NCBI GenBank assembly: GCA_026419785.1
Contig: JAODTK010001777.1
Span: 97,001 to 161,000, forward strand
Source: Sclerodactyla briareus
Taxonomy: Eukaryota > Echinodermata > Holothuroidea > Dendrochirotida > Sclerodactylidae
Length of the DNA stretch: 64,000 nt
Direction: 5' to 3'
The notes under the pieces are model-generated. The model was not told where the DNA came from, searched no databases, and saw only the letters and a program-made list of their open reading frames with translations. The translations under genes and the position numbers were made by a program. This document shows positions 21,201 through 33,390 of this stretch, in pieces; the stretch's first letter is position 1, and each line of letters opens with the position of its first letter.

Positions 21201-23319
21201 CTTCATCAGGGTGTCCATTCCTACCATATCCATTTCTTAGAGATATTCCATCGAGGACCTTCCAATTGGGTTAGAGGCGCTGCAGATCGAACATTTTTGC
21301 TTGAACCATCACGGTCATGGAAAATGTGTGAATTTTTCCCGTCATTGATTGAAATGATTGCGCCAGTCAGCAGACAATTTGGTCAGTTTTTCAGATTATT
21401 ATCCGCTCAAACTTTTCGTCCAAATTTTCACATTCCCTCAGAATTGTTTCGCCCCGCTTCGCACCTGTATAGTTCCATACGTCATGCACGTAACCTCTTC
21501 ATATAATGTGCACGATCCCCTGCCCTGCTGTTTTTCGTTACATATCGCTTCCATCTTCATTACAAACAGCACGTCAAGCTGGCGAAGCCAATCTGAACAA
21601 TAAGGATCAGAAATTGACTAACTGTGTGGCATGTTAAGCAAATCGCCAGTTTGATTCCCTGGCCTTTTTTTGTTTTATTGGGGAGGGGGGGGGGGGTGCC
21701 ACAGATCAAGTCTTAAACCAAATTCTCCTCGTGGCCTAGCCTATATGCTCACCACACTTGACGATGACACGTAATGTGACCCAAAAGCATAATTGCCAGA
21801 ATCTGACAGAGTTATTTTACACGTGGGCCCACTGTTTTTTAATTTTATTATAAATTATAAATGAAAAGATGGGATACAGCGCGTGCAGCGCGATTTTTTT
21901 TTCATTCCGGCCTTCTCACCAAAAATTAAACCCAAAACTCGACAGGGGTGCTGACACCTGACCTTAAATCTGTGGGGTGCTCCGCACCCATCAAAAAATC
22001 TTGGGGTGTTGCAGCAGCCCCCCCAGCCCCCCCCCCCCCCCTTCGCAGGGGTCTGTGAAATAGCGTAAATTTAGTAAACCTCACGCCCCTGAGCTAGCTT
22101 TGTTTGGCCTCTCCTGCATGTTCGTCAAGCCCGTTTCCAGGCCTGGAGCTGACGAGCTTGGGAAGCCGTTTGGGGGGCTGCATGAGAATGAAAGCGGACA
22201 GACTTCGAAACCTGACGCTCAAGCAGATGAGTGTAACCCCGGCGGCAATTCTATGGAAAGTCTGAGCCTCCAGCGAGTCGCTAGGCCAGGCCTATGGTAA
22301 GAAGACTGATCGGCTTCCTGAGAGCTTCGGCGCATGGCATGGCACTGCGACGCGACCGAGAGGTGCAGGTCCAGGTCACTAGACGTACGAGCGACTCGTG
22401 ACGATGCAACTGGTCTCTTTGGGCACGTTGCCCCCTGCCCGCTGGCAAGACAATGATGCATGATCTCGACCGAGGAATCGCGTGATGTGAGGTCCCGTTG
22501 GTACTGGGAATTTGGGGGATCTGTAACACACTGAGCCCCGACTCGGAAATTCTGATGATCGATGGGTTGGCATTTGTGTGGCTGAAACCGCCGTGGACTG
22601 TGACGTGCCCTATACTATCGAGTGCCGGCACTCACCAACTACCCCCATTTTTTTTTTTTTTCGGGAGGGGTTGGGGGTGTAGGGGTGCCCTTTTTCACAC
22701 TGGGGGAATGATTTTGTCGGGGACGTACGTAGTCAAGTAAAGAAGTCAACCTGTGGAGAATTGGGGCAATTTTAAAATCTTCCACTACGTGACATTTGCC
22801 CTTATTCACGACCACTCCGTTCATACTCATGCCAATTATTCTAACTAACCTCTTGCATGGCAACTAGAGGCCAAACATTTGTATCCTGCGAAACTCCAAC
22901 TAAAAAATGTAGGAGAATAATATTTTAACCACTTGAATAGTGGCCTATAGCTAGCTCTGGACAAACCTTTGACCTGACATTCGTGAACAATGTGTATGTC
23001 AGTATACGTACTGGTCAAGATCATGCTGATCAGATCCACACGCAACCTCTTCTAAGGGAGAACATAGACCTTCCAGGTAGTTATATTGGCGACCCTTAGT
23101 CCACCCCCCCCCCCCCCCCCCTCCCATGGGCCATGGAGCTATACCAAGGGAAGTGAAGGATTATATCCCGGACCGTGACAGGTCCTGCGTCTGTGATGCC
23201 TGCTGGTGTAAGTCTTCTTCCGTGTTAGTCTAGTGGCGCACTAAAGTGACCATATTAAGTGCGAAATCAGCAGGGAGACTGAGAACGTTATAGTAGTTAC
23301 AAATAACAGTCGTTTATGC
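21201..23319. other. Intergenic with homopolymers and a GC-rich patch
   Basis: Holds G at 21685-21696, C at 22027-22041, T at 22646-22660 and C at 23104-23121. From 22085 to 22640 the sequence is GC-richer than its surroundings and open on both strands (minus frame 22281-22631, 116 codons). I do not recognise a protein there and do not call a gene. Confidence 0.4.
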
Positions 23320-23990
23320 TCCCCATAAGAAAAGCTGCACACCAAACTTCACAACCTGGTCTACTAGGTAATCTGGACTAATCGTTTTAAAACAAAGTTT
23401 TCAGACGTTGACCTCAATACCTCTGACCTGACCCCCCTAAAACAATAGGATTATGTACTCATTATGTGGAACCTACATATCAAGCATGAGCTTCAGTCAT
23501 CAGGTAGGATCAAGTATATGTTTTAATTGAACATATATTCCTCTCTTTTTTTTGTCAAGGTCATGATTTTCGACCCTTGTACTCCGGTACTGGCATCATG
23601 GGTTTGCCGAATATTATGATTATTATTAGTATTACGACTAAAAAATTCCAACTTATCAGTTTTTCACATCCCTCCCCCCCCCCCCAAATCTGACCCCCAC
23701 GTCTGCACCGTAAGAAAGGCTGCAAACCAAATTCAACCTGAGCGGACAGGTATTCTGGACCCTATCGTGTTAAAACAAGATTTTCAGATTTCGACCTCTC
23801 TTGACCTCAGATGGCCTATGATATGACTCCAAAGGCAATCGAATCATACTCATTATGGGGAACCCATTTACCAAGTATGAACTACACTCATCTAAGTGGG
23901 GTCGAGTTATCATTTCCAAGGCTAGGCTTCCATCCACACACCGTCATGACTCATGATTCCGCCTCCTCCGACTTCGGTCAGGAGTAAAAA
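23320..23990 (-). mobile_element. Hairpin-headed repeat family, copy 2 (minus strand)
   Basis: Read on the minus strand, the head hairpin is at 23984-23963: arms CTCCTGAC and GTCGGAGGAG around a CGAA loop. It is followed by ATCATGAGTCATGAC and GTGTGTGG, parallel to the TCTATGCAGTCATACAGTGTGTG of copy 3. The body holds two units about 385 bp apart (about 23325-23520 and 23710-23920). Each contains AAGAAAGCTGCAMACCAAA, a GTTTTAAAACAA block, TTTTCAGA, GACCTC and TACTCATTATG on the plus strand. The unit matches the 25.6 kb copy: AAGTTCATACTTGG, then CATAATGAGTACATGATCC. Confidence 0.6.
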
Positions 23991-24164
23991 ATCGGAAGCA
24001 ACACATAGAATGATTTGTGATTGCTTGCATGGGAACTGATAAGAGAAACCACTGATCGCGCAACAGGCGAGACACTGAGGGCGATCGCTTGGTTATTACA
24101 ACTAATGAATTTTGTTGTCTTCACCTAGATGATATGGGATCTAACTGCGGCCTAGTCGCAAAAG

Positions 24165-24182
24165 AAAAAAAAAAAAAAAAAA
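24165..24182 (+). repeat. Poly-A run (18 A)
   Basis: Homopolymer with no recognisable retroposed body immediately upstream. Confidence 0.95.
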
Positions 24183-24329
24183 GAGGGAATTCTAGGGTTC
24201 CTTCTCGAACCGCTATCTGACTACTGTCGCGATCAGAGATTTCTTTGACGCAGGTATTTTATTAATTTCGTTCGACCACCTTTATCTGATTGGTTGACTA
24301 TCAGGGATTTTGTTGTGGGCAGCTAATAA

Positions 24330-24400
24330 CCTCATTATTCCTGGCAAAACCAGCCTTGCATGCATGAGGGGTTTGGTGGTTCGAATCTCGCCAACCCCAA
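24330..24400 (+). mobile_element. Possible SINE head, tRNA box B only
   Basis: GTGGTTCGAATCTCGCC at about 24376-24392 is a good tRNA box B, preceded by CAGCCTTGCATGC as in an anticodon arm. A convincing box A is not seen and no body was matched, so this may be a decayed tRNA-derived SINE or chance. Confidence 0.3.
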
Positions 24401-24589
24401 GTTACCAATCATACAAAACAACTATTATGATGCGCTGCTTCATGAAAATCGCGGTACAGTGAAACCAATTGGTGTATTTTCAATGGTGAGATATATTTGT
24501 AACAACAGGAAGGAAGTAAGTTATTTAAACTTTCTTGAAACCAAGGGTAGCTACATCCACACATTTTTAGACTGAATGTTGACCATGTG

Positions 24590-24950
24590 GCCACACCCCT
24601 GTGAAAATATGCAAAATGTGAATAAGCATAACTTGACAATTATACACAGCATCTGCACCTCTAACTGAACCCAATCTACTTCAATATCTCAGAACATATG
24701 TGTATCCCGTCACCCAAGTTTCATGAATCTCTACTAATCCCCAAATATGATACATTTGCAAATTGAGAACACCTTAAATTACCTTTGACCTTGAACCCTA
24801 CCTTCAAATTTTGTTGGACTAAACTGAGATGGCACATCACAAATTTCACATCAAAAACAGACTTTGACAAATCTGACAAACTTTGCAATTTTTGCATAAA
24901 TTAGGCAAATGACTGCGATCGATATTTTTACCAATTTTACTTTCATAATT
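24590..24950. repeat. Interspersed repeat with TTTCATGAA and TGCATAAATTA blocks
   Basis: Contains AAGTTTCATGAAT, TTTGCAAATT and TTTTTGCATAAATTAGGCAAAT. The same elements occur in the 45.8-46.4 kb repeat, where they read AGGTTTCATGAAA and ATTTGCATAAATTATGCAAA. Old, non-coding. Confidence 0.45.
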
Positions 24951-25284
24951 TACGTGTTATAATATCTTTATGTTGTGTCTGTACGCTCCAGGAATCCATG
25001 CCTACCAGACAACTCCCATTTGTGTTGCACTCAAAGTATAGTCAGTATTGCCCTTTACTCTCGTCTATCAATCATAGTAAATCATAAGACCTCTCCGATA
25101 ATTTTCGGCACCCGTCACGAGGTATGACCAGCCCAGTCCTCTATTAATTTGTTATGTCAGTACATTGTTAATTCAGTAGCCGATGCATTTGAAACATTGC
25201 CTTCAGTAATAACGCAAGCGATACGCCGTTGTTAAGATTTGCTTTGAATTTGTAAATTAGTAGCAGGTCAAATGTGGCATAAGA
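24951..25284. other. Intergenic, nothing recognised
   Basis: No feature supported between two repeats. Confidence 0.4.
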
Positions 25285-25355
25285 CTCGAGGACTCGGACA
25301 TTGTGACTCGGGTCTCGGAAACCATGACTCGGACTTCGAACTGATGACTCGGATT
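25285..25355 (+). repeat. Short GACTCGG minisatellite
   Basis: GACTCGAGGACTCGGACAT, GACTCGGGTCTCGG, GACTCGGACTTCG and GACTCGGATT recur at 15-25 bp spacing. Confidence 0.7.
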
Positions 25356-25478
25356 GAGAATACTTGCCCCCCAGCACTGCTTCAAACACAATTTTAGTAT
25401 CATCTGTCAAATCAGCTTGAACTCAGTTGCCTGATAACTGTCGGCTGTACAAACAAAACCACAACCACTATTTTTTTA

Positions 25479-25760
25479 TTCCTTGACTTTAGTCAAGGGA
25501 ATCTATGCAGTCATACAGTGTGTGTATGATTGTGCGGTGTGTGTGTGCTTGACGCCGCCTGGCTCGTTAACACAATAACTTGATCCCCACCCTTGTTGGA
25601 TCAAGTTCATACTTGGCCCTTGGGTTCCCCCATAATGAGTACATGATCCCATTGTTTTGTGTCAGGTCAACGGTCTCTGAGGTCAAAGAACGTCGAGGCA
25701 GCTGGGTCACTAAAGCCTCTTGGCTTTCGGGTTTTTGTTTTGGTTTTAGGTTTGGCCACT
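25479..25760 (+). mobile_element. Hairpin-headed repeat family, copy 3
   Basis: Head hairpin at 25479-25501: arms TTCCTTGACT and AGTCAAGGGAA with a two-base loop. Then TCTATGCAGTCATACAGTG, a GTGTG stretch, AAGTTCATACTTGG, CATAATGAGTACATGATCC and GTCAGGTCAACGGTCTCTGA. The body unit matches the minus-strand units at 23.3-23.9 kb. No open reading frame of significance. Right end uncertain. Confidence 0.6.
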
Positions 25761-26644
25761 GTAGGTTTGATTGATTAGTAATGTACTGCTTACTACTGCC
25801 TATAGCCCGATGGCAGCCAGAATTAAGTGCCCTGCTCTATATCTCTCTCTATATCCCCTGTATGTGGCGGCAAAAGCCTAGTTGAATGGTACTCATCGGC
25901 ATTGATTTGATGGTAACGTGTGACGTAGTACCTAACCTTTCTTACAAGCATTAACATTTTACAACTGCATTTTACATACTGACTTCAGGTATAAAATTTG
26001 CATAGCAAAAATTGTTGTTTTTTCAATCCTCTTTTTGGGACTTTGAACCTTTGTGTCTCCAACTATTATCATAATGACTAGCTGCAGCCCTGGGAAACAA
26101 ACAAATTATTCATGTATTTATAACACTGATATATTCAAAACATTTAGGCTTATATCTTGCGCCGGCCTCGGGATGTGGCCCCTCGGCCTCGCTGGTGCAG
26201 CCTCGGCCTCGAAAGGTGCGGCCTCGGCAAGACTACAAAACACTGTTTGACACACAGCGACATAGTGACCACTACTCCTCCTCCTAAATTCATTCCGGCG
26301 AGACAAAAATGCTTTCCACTCAGGGGCAGCGGAGTGCAATAGTATGGTGGGGTTTTCATGGGTGTCAAATGGTCTGATAATGAGGCCAATGTGGTGTGTT
26401 TATTGGTCATCAACCTGACTGTCCGAGTGTTTTTTAAAAGGGGGAGCTTTGTCAGTGATTAACATTAACCTGGACAAAGCAGAGGAACTTCTACAGTATC
26501 AACCCATATACCAAATCTTGAACTCTGTATATTGCCAACTCATTAAACACACACTACTAGTAATACCACAATATATAACACTTACATAAAGATAAACTTT
26601 AGTAACAGTAACCACTAGATGATAGAAATAGGAGCAATAAGTAA
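25761..26644. other. Intergenic, short CGGCCTCG repeat
   Basis: CGGCCTCG recurs four times at 26162-26228 within a GC-rich patch. Otherwise nothing recognised. Confidence 0.4.
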
Positions 26645-26880
26645 TCCGTCACTAGCGGGATTAGCTCAGCGTCGGTAGAGCTCCACTGTACACCATTGAC
26701 AGCGAGTTCGAAACTCCTTGAGTCCTGGCAACTTGTTCCACAGTGCTGTTGGACAGGCATGTCCTCCTGAAATTGTCGCACTGCCATCCACGTTTGGTGG
26801 TACCTTGTGATGAGGTGACTTGTGAAAAATAATACGTGCAGTACGTGGCAGCCCTATCGGAAGTCCCCCCAGTTATATTC
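26645..26880 (+). mobile_element. SINE family A, 5' part with tRNA-like head
   Basis: Box A TTAGCTCAGCGTCGGTAGAG at 26661-26680 and box B GAGTTCGAAACTCC at 26704-26717 lie at tRNA spacing (RNA polymerase III internal promoter). The following body (CTGTTGGACAGGCATG, GTGGTACCTTGTGA, GTGACTTGT, GTGGCAGCCCTAT) matches the 62.5-62.9 kb copy read on its minus strand. The 3' half and tail are lost. It is not a functional tRNA: the arms do not pair properly and no CCA-proximal stem is seen. Confidence 0.7.
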
Positions 26881-27789
26881 CTGCATTGCCTAATCGGTAA
26901 AGTCCTCTTTAAAATTTCAAGAGTTTAGACCCAATCTCTGATGGATATACCATTCTTATCACTGGTTTTTTTTTTTGTTGGGCTGAATTTCGGAGTGACT
27001 CTTACAAGTTTTGACTAATACATCCGAACATAGTTGCCAAAGACAGGTTTTTCTTAAACCATATGCTAGGTTTTCTTTCTTGAACTATATATAAAACCAA
27101 AGAGGCAATTTTACTTGGCACTTTCAAAGAAGAACATTTAATCCTGAATATATGAAGACCCACCAGGTGTGTTGCATTATCTTATTTACTAACAATAAAA
27201 AGCAAGAAAATTTCAGAAATTTTAATTAACTATAGATTTTAGATAATCACCAAAGAGTTTTTTTGACACTTTTTATAGTAATTTAAATAAATATAGTCTC
27301 TACATACAACACACATTTACTATGACTTTAAAAAATGATAACATTCAGACGAGGGAATTTAAAAAGAAATTGGCAAGATTAAATATACGGATGACAGTTT
27401 ACTTTTAGAGATGAATCCTTTCCATCACTGGCCAACATCTCAACAGGCCATATATACATTGTCATAATTTTCATATCACAATTATTCTGAGGGCACATGC
27501 TGATGAAAAAGTGCAGATATGATCCGGAACTCCTCGCCAATGAAGGGGGGCGATTTAGGTAGAGGGTCTTATCATAGTTGACACTAGAAGACCGATGGAG
27601 TGATGTGTTGCATGTAAGTAAACGTTACTGATTACTACAAAGTTCCTTATATTAGGAAACATTAGTGCATTACTTTCTGCTCTTTTCCAGCAGGCAGGAA
27701 GTGGTAAGGGTCTAGGCGTTAATCCCTCAGACTCAATTTCAGCTGATCCCAGGTCATTCTATGCATAGTGTCCTCAAAATTTGCCAAAT
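26881..27789. other. Intergenic, nothing recognised
   Basis: AT-rich sequence with no supported feature. Confidence 0.45.
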
Positions 27790-27935
27790 GAATAACCAAC
27801 AGGCAACATGGTAGAACCTCCCTCCAAACTTGGGGTATGGGGTTTTGTTTATGACCTTTTTCCCACCTGTGCTAGTATATGTTCCATGACCTTTTGGCAT
27901 TGGCCTTCAAAGTCGATGTTTAACATCAGTAAAAT
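27790..27935 (+). repeat. Diverged repeat matching 17.54-17.67 kb
   Basis: GGTAGAACCTCC, AACTTGGGGTATGGG, a CCTTTTTCCCACC block and CATGACC-TTTTGGCATTGGC follow the same order as at 17545-17655. Confidence 0.45.
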
Positions 27936-30900
27936 CAACCCAAATGTCTCCTTTCCAGTAGCCTGTGACATTGCAGGTGATAACAGTTCTTCACCATCCT
28001 CTGAGAGGGGGCCTCCATCGGTAACAACAGCTTGAATTTAATAAATGGAGCAGTGTGATTCACCCACAATCAAAAACAATCACGCACTGTAACTTGTACC
28101 GAGTGATACACAAGGATGGAGCAAGTACCCTGACTGAATGAACTAGACGCTTAACTACACCAACCATCGCATTCATTCCATCCATTCATTTTCTCCTCGG
28201 ACCATAACTGTATTATCATACGACATCCATGAGCCTTCCAACCATATTCCAGCAGACTTTAACAAAACACTTATTCTAAAGTCTATGCTTGCCCAGTGGC
28301 TTCCAATCTGTTTAGAATTTCAACTACTGTTATTTTACGTTTCCTCTGAAACCTCCAATCATCTCAGTTAAGTGTGCAAACAGACAAGTGATTAGCTGGG
28401 CCAGACTGGATTTTCGACAAATTTTCCTGTTGTTGGTCGTGATTCATATACCTACTACATTATTTCATAACAATATTCATATTATAACAAAACTTCGAGA
28501 TGTCCATACATCACGACAAAACAATGTACATCTACAAAAGCCACTAGAAAATGAACACTTAGCAGAACGATAAAAACTACAAATTCACCTGCAAAATAAC
28601 TTACACAAGTAATTGATTAACATAGCAAACACTATATATTCGTTGTTATTGGAAGCAATCGCACAAGGGATACAAATATCTGAAATTGACAAAATTATTA
28701 TTACACAACCGAATTATGGAAATATCGTTGTTTGGAGAGGTCCAGTCAATATGTATTCGAGACGTGTTTAAACAGCCTCGTTTCTGTCAGTGATGAGGAC
28801 ATCTTCGAAATGATGACTGAAAGGTGGAATAATCTCTCATTTACATTCAGCAATGGGTAGTAGTATCGGTGATTAGCTGGATGACAAAAATTTCAAGAAG
28901 TAGGTTAACCGGAAACCTGAGCCTAGATGTGCGATAACTAGATGATTAGTAATTCGCATAATGAGAGGAAAAGTGGGTGGCCAAGCTGGTTTTTTTGTAA
29001 TTGGTCCAGATGTCCAACAGATATGGTTCAATATGTGTAGTTGAACAAGTGCAATGGAATTTTCTCCCCCATATTTTTCCCATACACTCGCTCGTTAGAT
29101 CATATTTATACCTGAATTTGACTAGCGGGCCGCCCAATTCCATGCCATGAATTTTATTTTGAGGAGGCAGGATCGTGTATCCGATGCCAGGGTTCTCAGG
29201 GAGGTGGGGATGGGTTAAGGTTTAGCCTGCCTGATTCCCATGGCGTGCACTCCCGGCGGTTGGCCCAAACCCTTGATCCCGTTCACCCATGACACGTTGG
29301 GCAGGATCATCCGATGGGATGCCGCCCCATAGCTCATGGTTGGTGCATCTTTCCAGGGTACCTCAGGAAATGGGGGGGGGGGGGGATGGGCCATGCCACG
29401 CTGATCACTTGCTGGCCGGGAAGAGGCCGAGCACTTGAAAGCGCTGGTGTAGGGCAACACGTGCCTTCCTGACATGTGATTGACATGAAATTGTTGTCCC
29501 TAATTCTACTTTCTAAACTCATGCGGCCCCCACGCTCAGTTGGCAGTGATTGTGATATTGAACCTGATAAAGACTAATAAGTTATTTTCACATAATGCCC
29601 ATGGTATTATCACCACCCAGGCGCTGATTGGACACCCTGGGGAAGAAATCACTACCATAATCACTTGCCTTGGGATATCATTTCATATTATGGAAGAATC
29701 TTTGGAATGACTAACTCACGTTTCAGTTGAAAAATTGGACGTTTACAATCTACTGCATTTAGCCTCTGGTAATCAGCAGTTTGAACACTATATACATGCT
29801 TCACATAGTTGACGAACCAGATTAATTTGCGAACACATAGATAACGTACAGACCCTGTATGTATTAAGTTTTACCGAGGAGAGTCTTTTTTGAAGAGTCT
29901 GAAACATTCAGGAAAATGAAATTCCGCGGTGCATAAAGTCGAGCAAATCCTACATTGTATTTCCTTCATATGTTGTTGTTAGAAGCCTGAATCATGGACT
30001 ATTGAATTGCAATGCCCGGGGGAAGTCCTCACCCAATTTTCGCTCTGGGTATCTTGGGGTATAAGGACCTATTGGACAGCTTCCATCCTCGCGCTGGCGC
30101 GTCTCAAGTTTTTATAATTTGCCACTTCAACTCGGGCTGGCTATGATGCGCACAAATTAACCTTGAGCACGCTCAAACAATCACCGTGCAAGGTCAACCC
30201 CCATTGTGCCAAGACTGAAGTTGGGCATATAGGAGTGCCCCAGGTGCAGTATGGGCTCATCCTGATTTCACCACAAGTATACCCCAGTTTGAACACATCA
30301 AACCCAAAAGCGGTCAGCGGCCAAGTCTCAGAAGCCCTTGAATGCTCCGCTGAATAAGGGAGCAAGACCAGGCAATACCCTGCATGAATCCAGGAAGTAT
30401 TCTGGTGCTCGGGGGCAACTGAAAAGTTTTGAACACCCAACTGTACCCTGAGTGTGCTCCATATCGAACGTGTAAGCATCCCCCACCCTCCTTACGCGCC
30501 AGTAACACCCCCACCATCCCCATTACTCTGTATTGTTGTTTGGGGCCAAGCTCAAAACACTAGCACATGCCAGGAATACCAAAAGGTGTCAGAGGTAAAC
30601 CTAGTGATTATTTACAAGCAATCCCTGAGTCCCCCACGAATACCCCTCTTTTCACTCGGAGCGCTCACTAGCTAGCTCTGGGCTTCGAGTATGAGTGCTG
30701 CTTAATTTGCTGCTTATTGCCCTACATTCACGACCACTACCATGCCCATTGCAGCCATGTTGCACCAGATTGTCTCCCCACTATGATGGTTTACACCCAG
30801 GTTGCTATGGCACCAGGCCCGATCCATTAAATCCCTGATAGACCCTCCAAGAATATCATCTCACAACGATGCCTGTCTGTATGAAGTCCACAATGAAGAA

Positions 30901-31130
30901 CCTTCTGATTATTATATGAATTTATTATATTGACAGATAGTTAACGATCTACTGTATGCTATATAGATCATTTTGTGCTGTAATGCCATACACTGTCACC
31001 ATCCTCATTTATGTACACAGGGGTTCTGTTTTATGGGGACCGGGAACTGCTGCCAATGCCTCTACTTTTAAGAACTACCAGCCTCATAATATTGCTGAAA
31101 ACATTGCAAATTTCAGTCACCCGTATTGTC
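27936..31130. other. Long stretch without a supported gene
   Basis: Holds a G-run at 29372-29385 and a GC-richer patch at 29160-29480 that is open on the minus strand for 86 codons, not recognised. A 112-codon minus frame at 30141-30479 is also unassigned. Confidence 0.4.
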
Positions 31131-31370
31131 TTAAATTAAATTTATCCTTTGAACCCGTTTTATTAAATTGTTTGACTTTAATGAATTTCGTGCATTTTTA
31201 TCAGCCACTCTTTGTTCTTCCTCTACACTGGCTGGTAACTGTTCGATGATATGATGACGACGATGTAGTAGGTTCGGTTTTCCTCTCCCTACGGGGTTCC
31301 TCGCACTCTGTCTGTGATCCGCCGCATCTACTGTAAGAATCCTGGATAACCTGTAGTATAGCTCTGGTTC
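31131..31370 (-). CDS. Possible terminal coding exon, unknown protein
   Basis: On the minus strand a pyrimidine-containing acceptor, TTTTACTTTGGTTGCAG, ends at 31371. It opens a phase-0 frame of 79 codons beginning EPELYYRLSRIL and ending NNLIKRVQRINLI before a stop at about 31131. The composition is protein-like: a charged middle with LPASVEEEQRVADKNARN and a basic start. I do not recognise a domain. No upstream exon was identified, so this could be a chance open frame or a piece of a mobile element. The SINE at 31415 lies just upstream on the same axis and would sit in the preceding intron. Confidence 0.25.
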   Translation of the reverse strand, partial: EPELYYRLSRILTVDAADHRQSARNPVGRGKPNLLHRRHHIIEQLPASVEEEQRVADKNARNSLKSNNLIKRVQRINLI

Positions 31371-31414
31371 CTGCAACCAAAGTAAAATACATTATGCTTC
31401 TTTTTACCTTTTAG

Positions 31415-31769
31415 AATGTGGAGCGTGGTGCCTAATTGGCTAGGCGTCGAGCTTGTGACCCAGAGGTTGTGGGTTCGAGCCAGCCCGCCATGGGGGGGGG
31501 GGGGGGAGCGGGTACGTTGTACCCCTCGAGCAAGGTCTTCATCCGCTTGCTTCTTCTTCACTCAGGTGGACAAATGGGGACCGTGAGGTTTCAGAACACC
31601 CCTCTGCGTCGCTGATTATCTGCTGCTATATACTCTCCGGGATTGGTCGGAGTTCGGGTGAAAACACTGTTCCTATGATGGGGTCATGTTTGTAAAGCGC
31701 TTTTTAGCACTCATTCGGTGGTAAGCGCTATAGAAGAAATTGACATTATTATTATTATTAATTATTATG
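31415..31769 (+). mobile_element. SINE family B, full length
   Basis: tRNA-like head: box A region GTGGTGCCTAATTGGCTAGG at 31426-31445 and box B GGGTTCGAGCC at 31471-31481. A G-run (31492-31506) and a body of about 170 bp follow (CTCAGGTGGACAAATGGGGA, CTGATTATCTGCTGCTATA). The tail reads TTGTAAAGCGCTTT, GGTAAGCGCTATAGAAG and then an ATT microsatellite to about 31769. Head and body differ from family A, but the tail (AGCGCT..AGCGCTATA..ATT) is of the same type, suggesting use of a related LINE machinery. Confidence 0.75.
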
Positions 31770-33089
31770 GATCATCCTCATATAATACCCTCTGATTATT
31801 TAGGAGGTTCCCAAAAACACTTTTCACTCAAATGCTTGCTTTGTCCTGTTTCGCGGCAATTTCCACACTAATTAAGCCACCCAATGATGAGGGTACATCT
31901 CAGAACCAGTCACTCCCTCAAAAGAGTTAGTAGGTTAGGTATTCTCCTTTTCATGTTCCCAACATACTTGATGCCTGTTAGTAGGGCGGCTAGCATGACT
32001 TAGGCTTGATCTCCTAACCACGTTGTGGCCTTGCGGTATGCAAGCCCATCTAGTTTTGCAACTAGTGTTATAGGCTACAGCCTATGCTAGGGTGGGTGGC
32101 CATTTCCCCTGTTCCAGAGCACTTTGTTCTTCTACCTAAACCCCAGTGCTTCAGGCAGATCACAATGAACATTATATAGACATCCAATTTTAAAAGTCTT
32201 CGTGTTCAAACCGTTGGTCCAATGTTCCCTGGGATTATATTCCCAGGGATTGAAGTCCACTCCAATGTTGCCGACTTTCACAAGGATTTGCACCATCACC
32301 AGGGAATCTAATATAGTCTCTGCGGAAGTCCAATGTTCCAATGGTCTCCCAATGTGGAATGTTCCCAGTTTTGACATCCACTGTGCTTTTATTACTTACA
32401 ACGGTTTGGCATGTCTTTAAACCTTAAACATAAATCTCACTTTAAACAGAGACTCAGTCCTGCATACAGTTCATTTAGTAACCGCAACATGGACTGTCCT
32501 CTCACTGGTGAAATAAAACATTCAAAACGTCTGACTTAGCTGATTAATGAATGGATGAGGCAAAGTCAAGTCCGTTATTCAGCTAAATCAGAATCAGGAC
32601 TATTTATGAGAGAGTAAAAGTCAACCTTATTTTATTCCATTTCACACACCCTCAAATGAAAAAGTAAATACTGAGTTATCTCTGACAGTTTTTTTTTTTA
32701 TGTAGTAGTGGTGGATGGACTCAAACTCCAGTTTGTTATCCCTTCTCTTCCCTTAGTGCTATGTTTCTCTTGGCCCTTAACTGCTATCTCATCAATTTAT
32801 ACTGACTCTTTGTTTTGCCGATAGCCCTGTAATCAGAATAGCCAATCACAATGGAGTATTCCTCAACCCAGAGCAGGCTGAGAAACATGAAATAGAGATT
32901 ATATATACTCACTCTCCTGACCCTTTGGTAGCTTTCAGTGTCAGTGGTAGGGAGTAACATCCTTGAACTCTAAACAAGCAGATACTTGGCCCTTCCCAAG
33001 AACGGACATCCTCTTCAATCGAGCTTGATGTCAGTTACATGGGAAAGGAATGCCGTTACTGCCAAAAGAATAATCATATGATTATAATA
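31770..33089. other. Intergenic, nothing recognised
   Basis: Local CCAATGTTC/CCCAGG repetition at 32215-32370. No gene supported. Confidence 0.4.
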
Positions 33090-33390
33090 TATCTTGTTTC
33101 TTATAAATAGCACTTTTCCACTCAGACTCAGTGCACTTTACACACATATTACCCCTGATCATTGACTTCCACAACCTGTACTATACAGCATGCACCCTAG
33201 CTTGTTCTCTCCCACGCTCCATTAACCGTGCTTCAATCCATCGTGTCCCCTGGGAGGCTTTTCCCAATAGGGCTGGCTACCACATACGGCCGCTCGCTAC
33301 TTACTCTTCACAAGGTCACCTCAAAAGGTTAAATTTCAAGCACTAAGTGATGTAAAAGAGAAGTAAGAGCCTTACCACCCACCTACGGTT
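33090..33390 (-). mobile_element. SINE family A, 3' half (minus strand)
   Basis: Read on the minus strand: GTGACCTTGTGAAGAG, GTATGTGGTAGCCAGCCCTA, TTGGGAAAAGCCTCCCAGGG, GTGCATGCTGTATAGTACAG, AATGATCAGGG, then GTAAAGTGCACTGAGTCTGA and AAAAGTGCTATTTATAAG. Every block has a counterpart in order in the 62.5-62.9 kb copy, and the last four in the 7.15 kb copy. The tRNA head is not preserved. Confidence 0.7.

Noticed and set aside
22281-22631. 116-codon minus frame in GC-rich sequence
   Set aside because: No recognised domain and the opposite strand is equally open, as expected from base composition.
26655-26725. A functional tRNA gene
   Set aside because: Same family A SINE head; acceptor stem absent.
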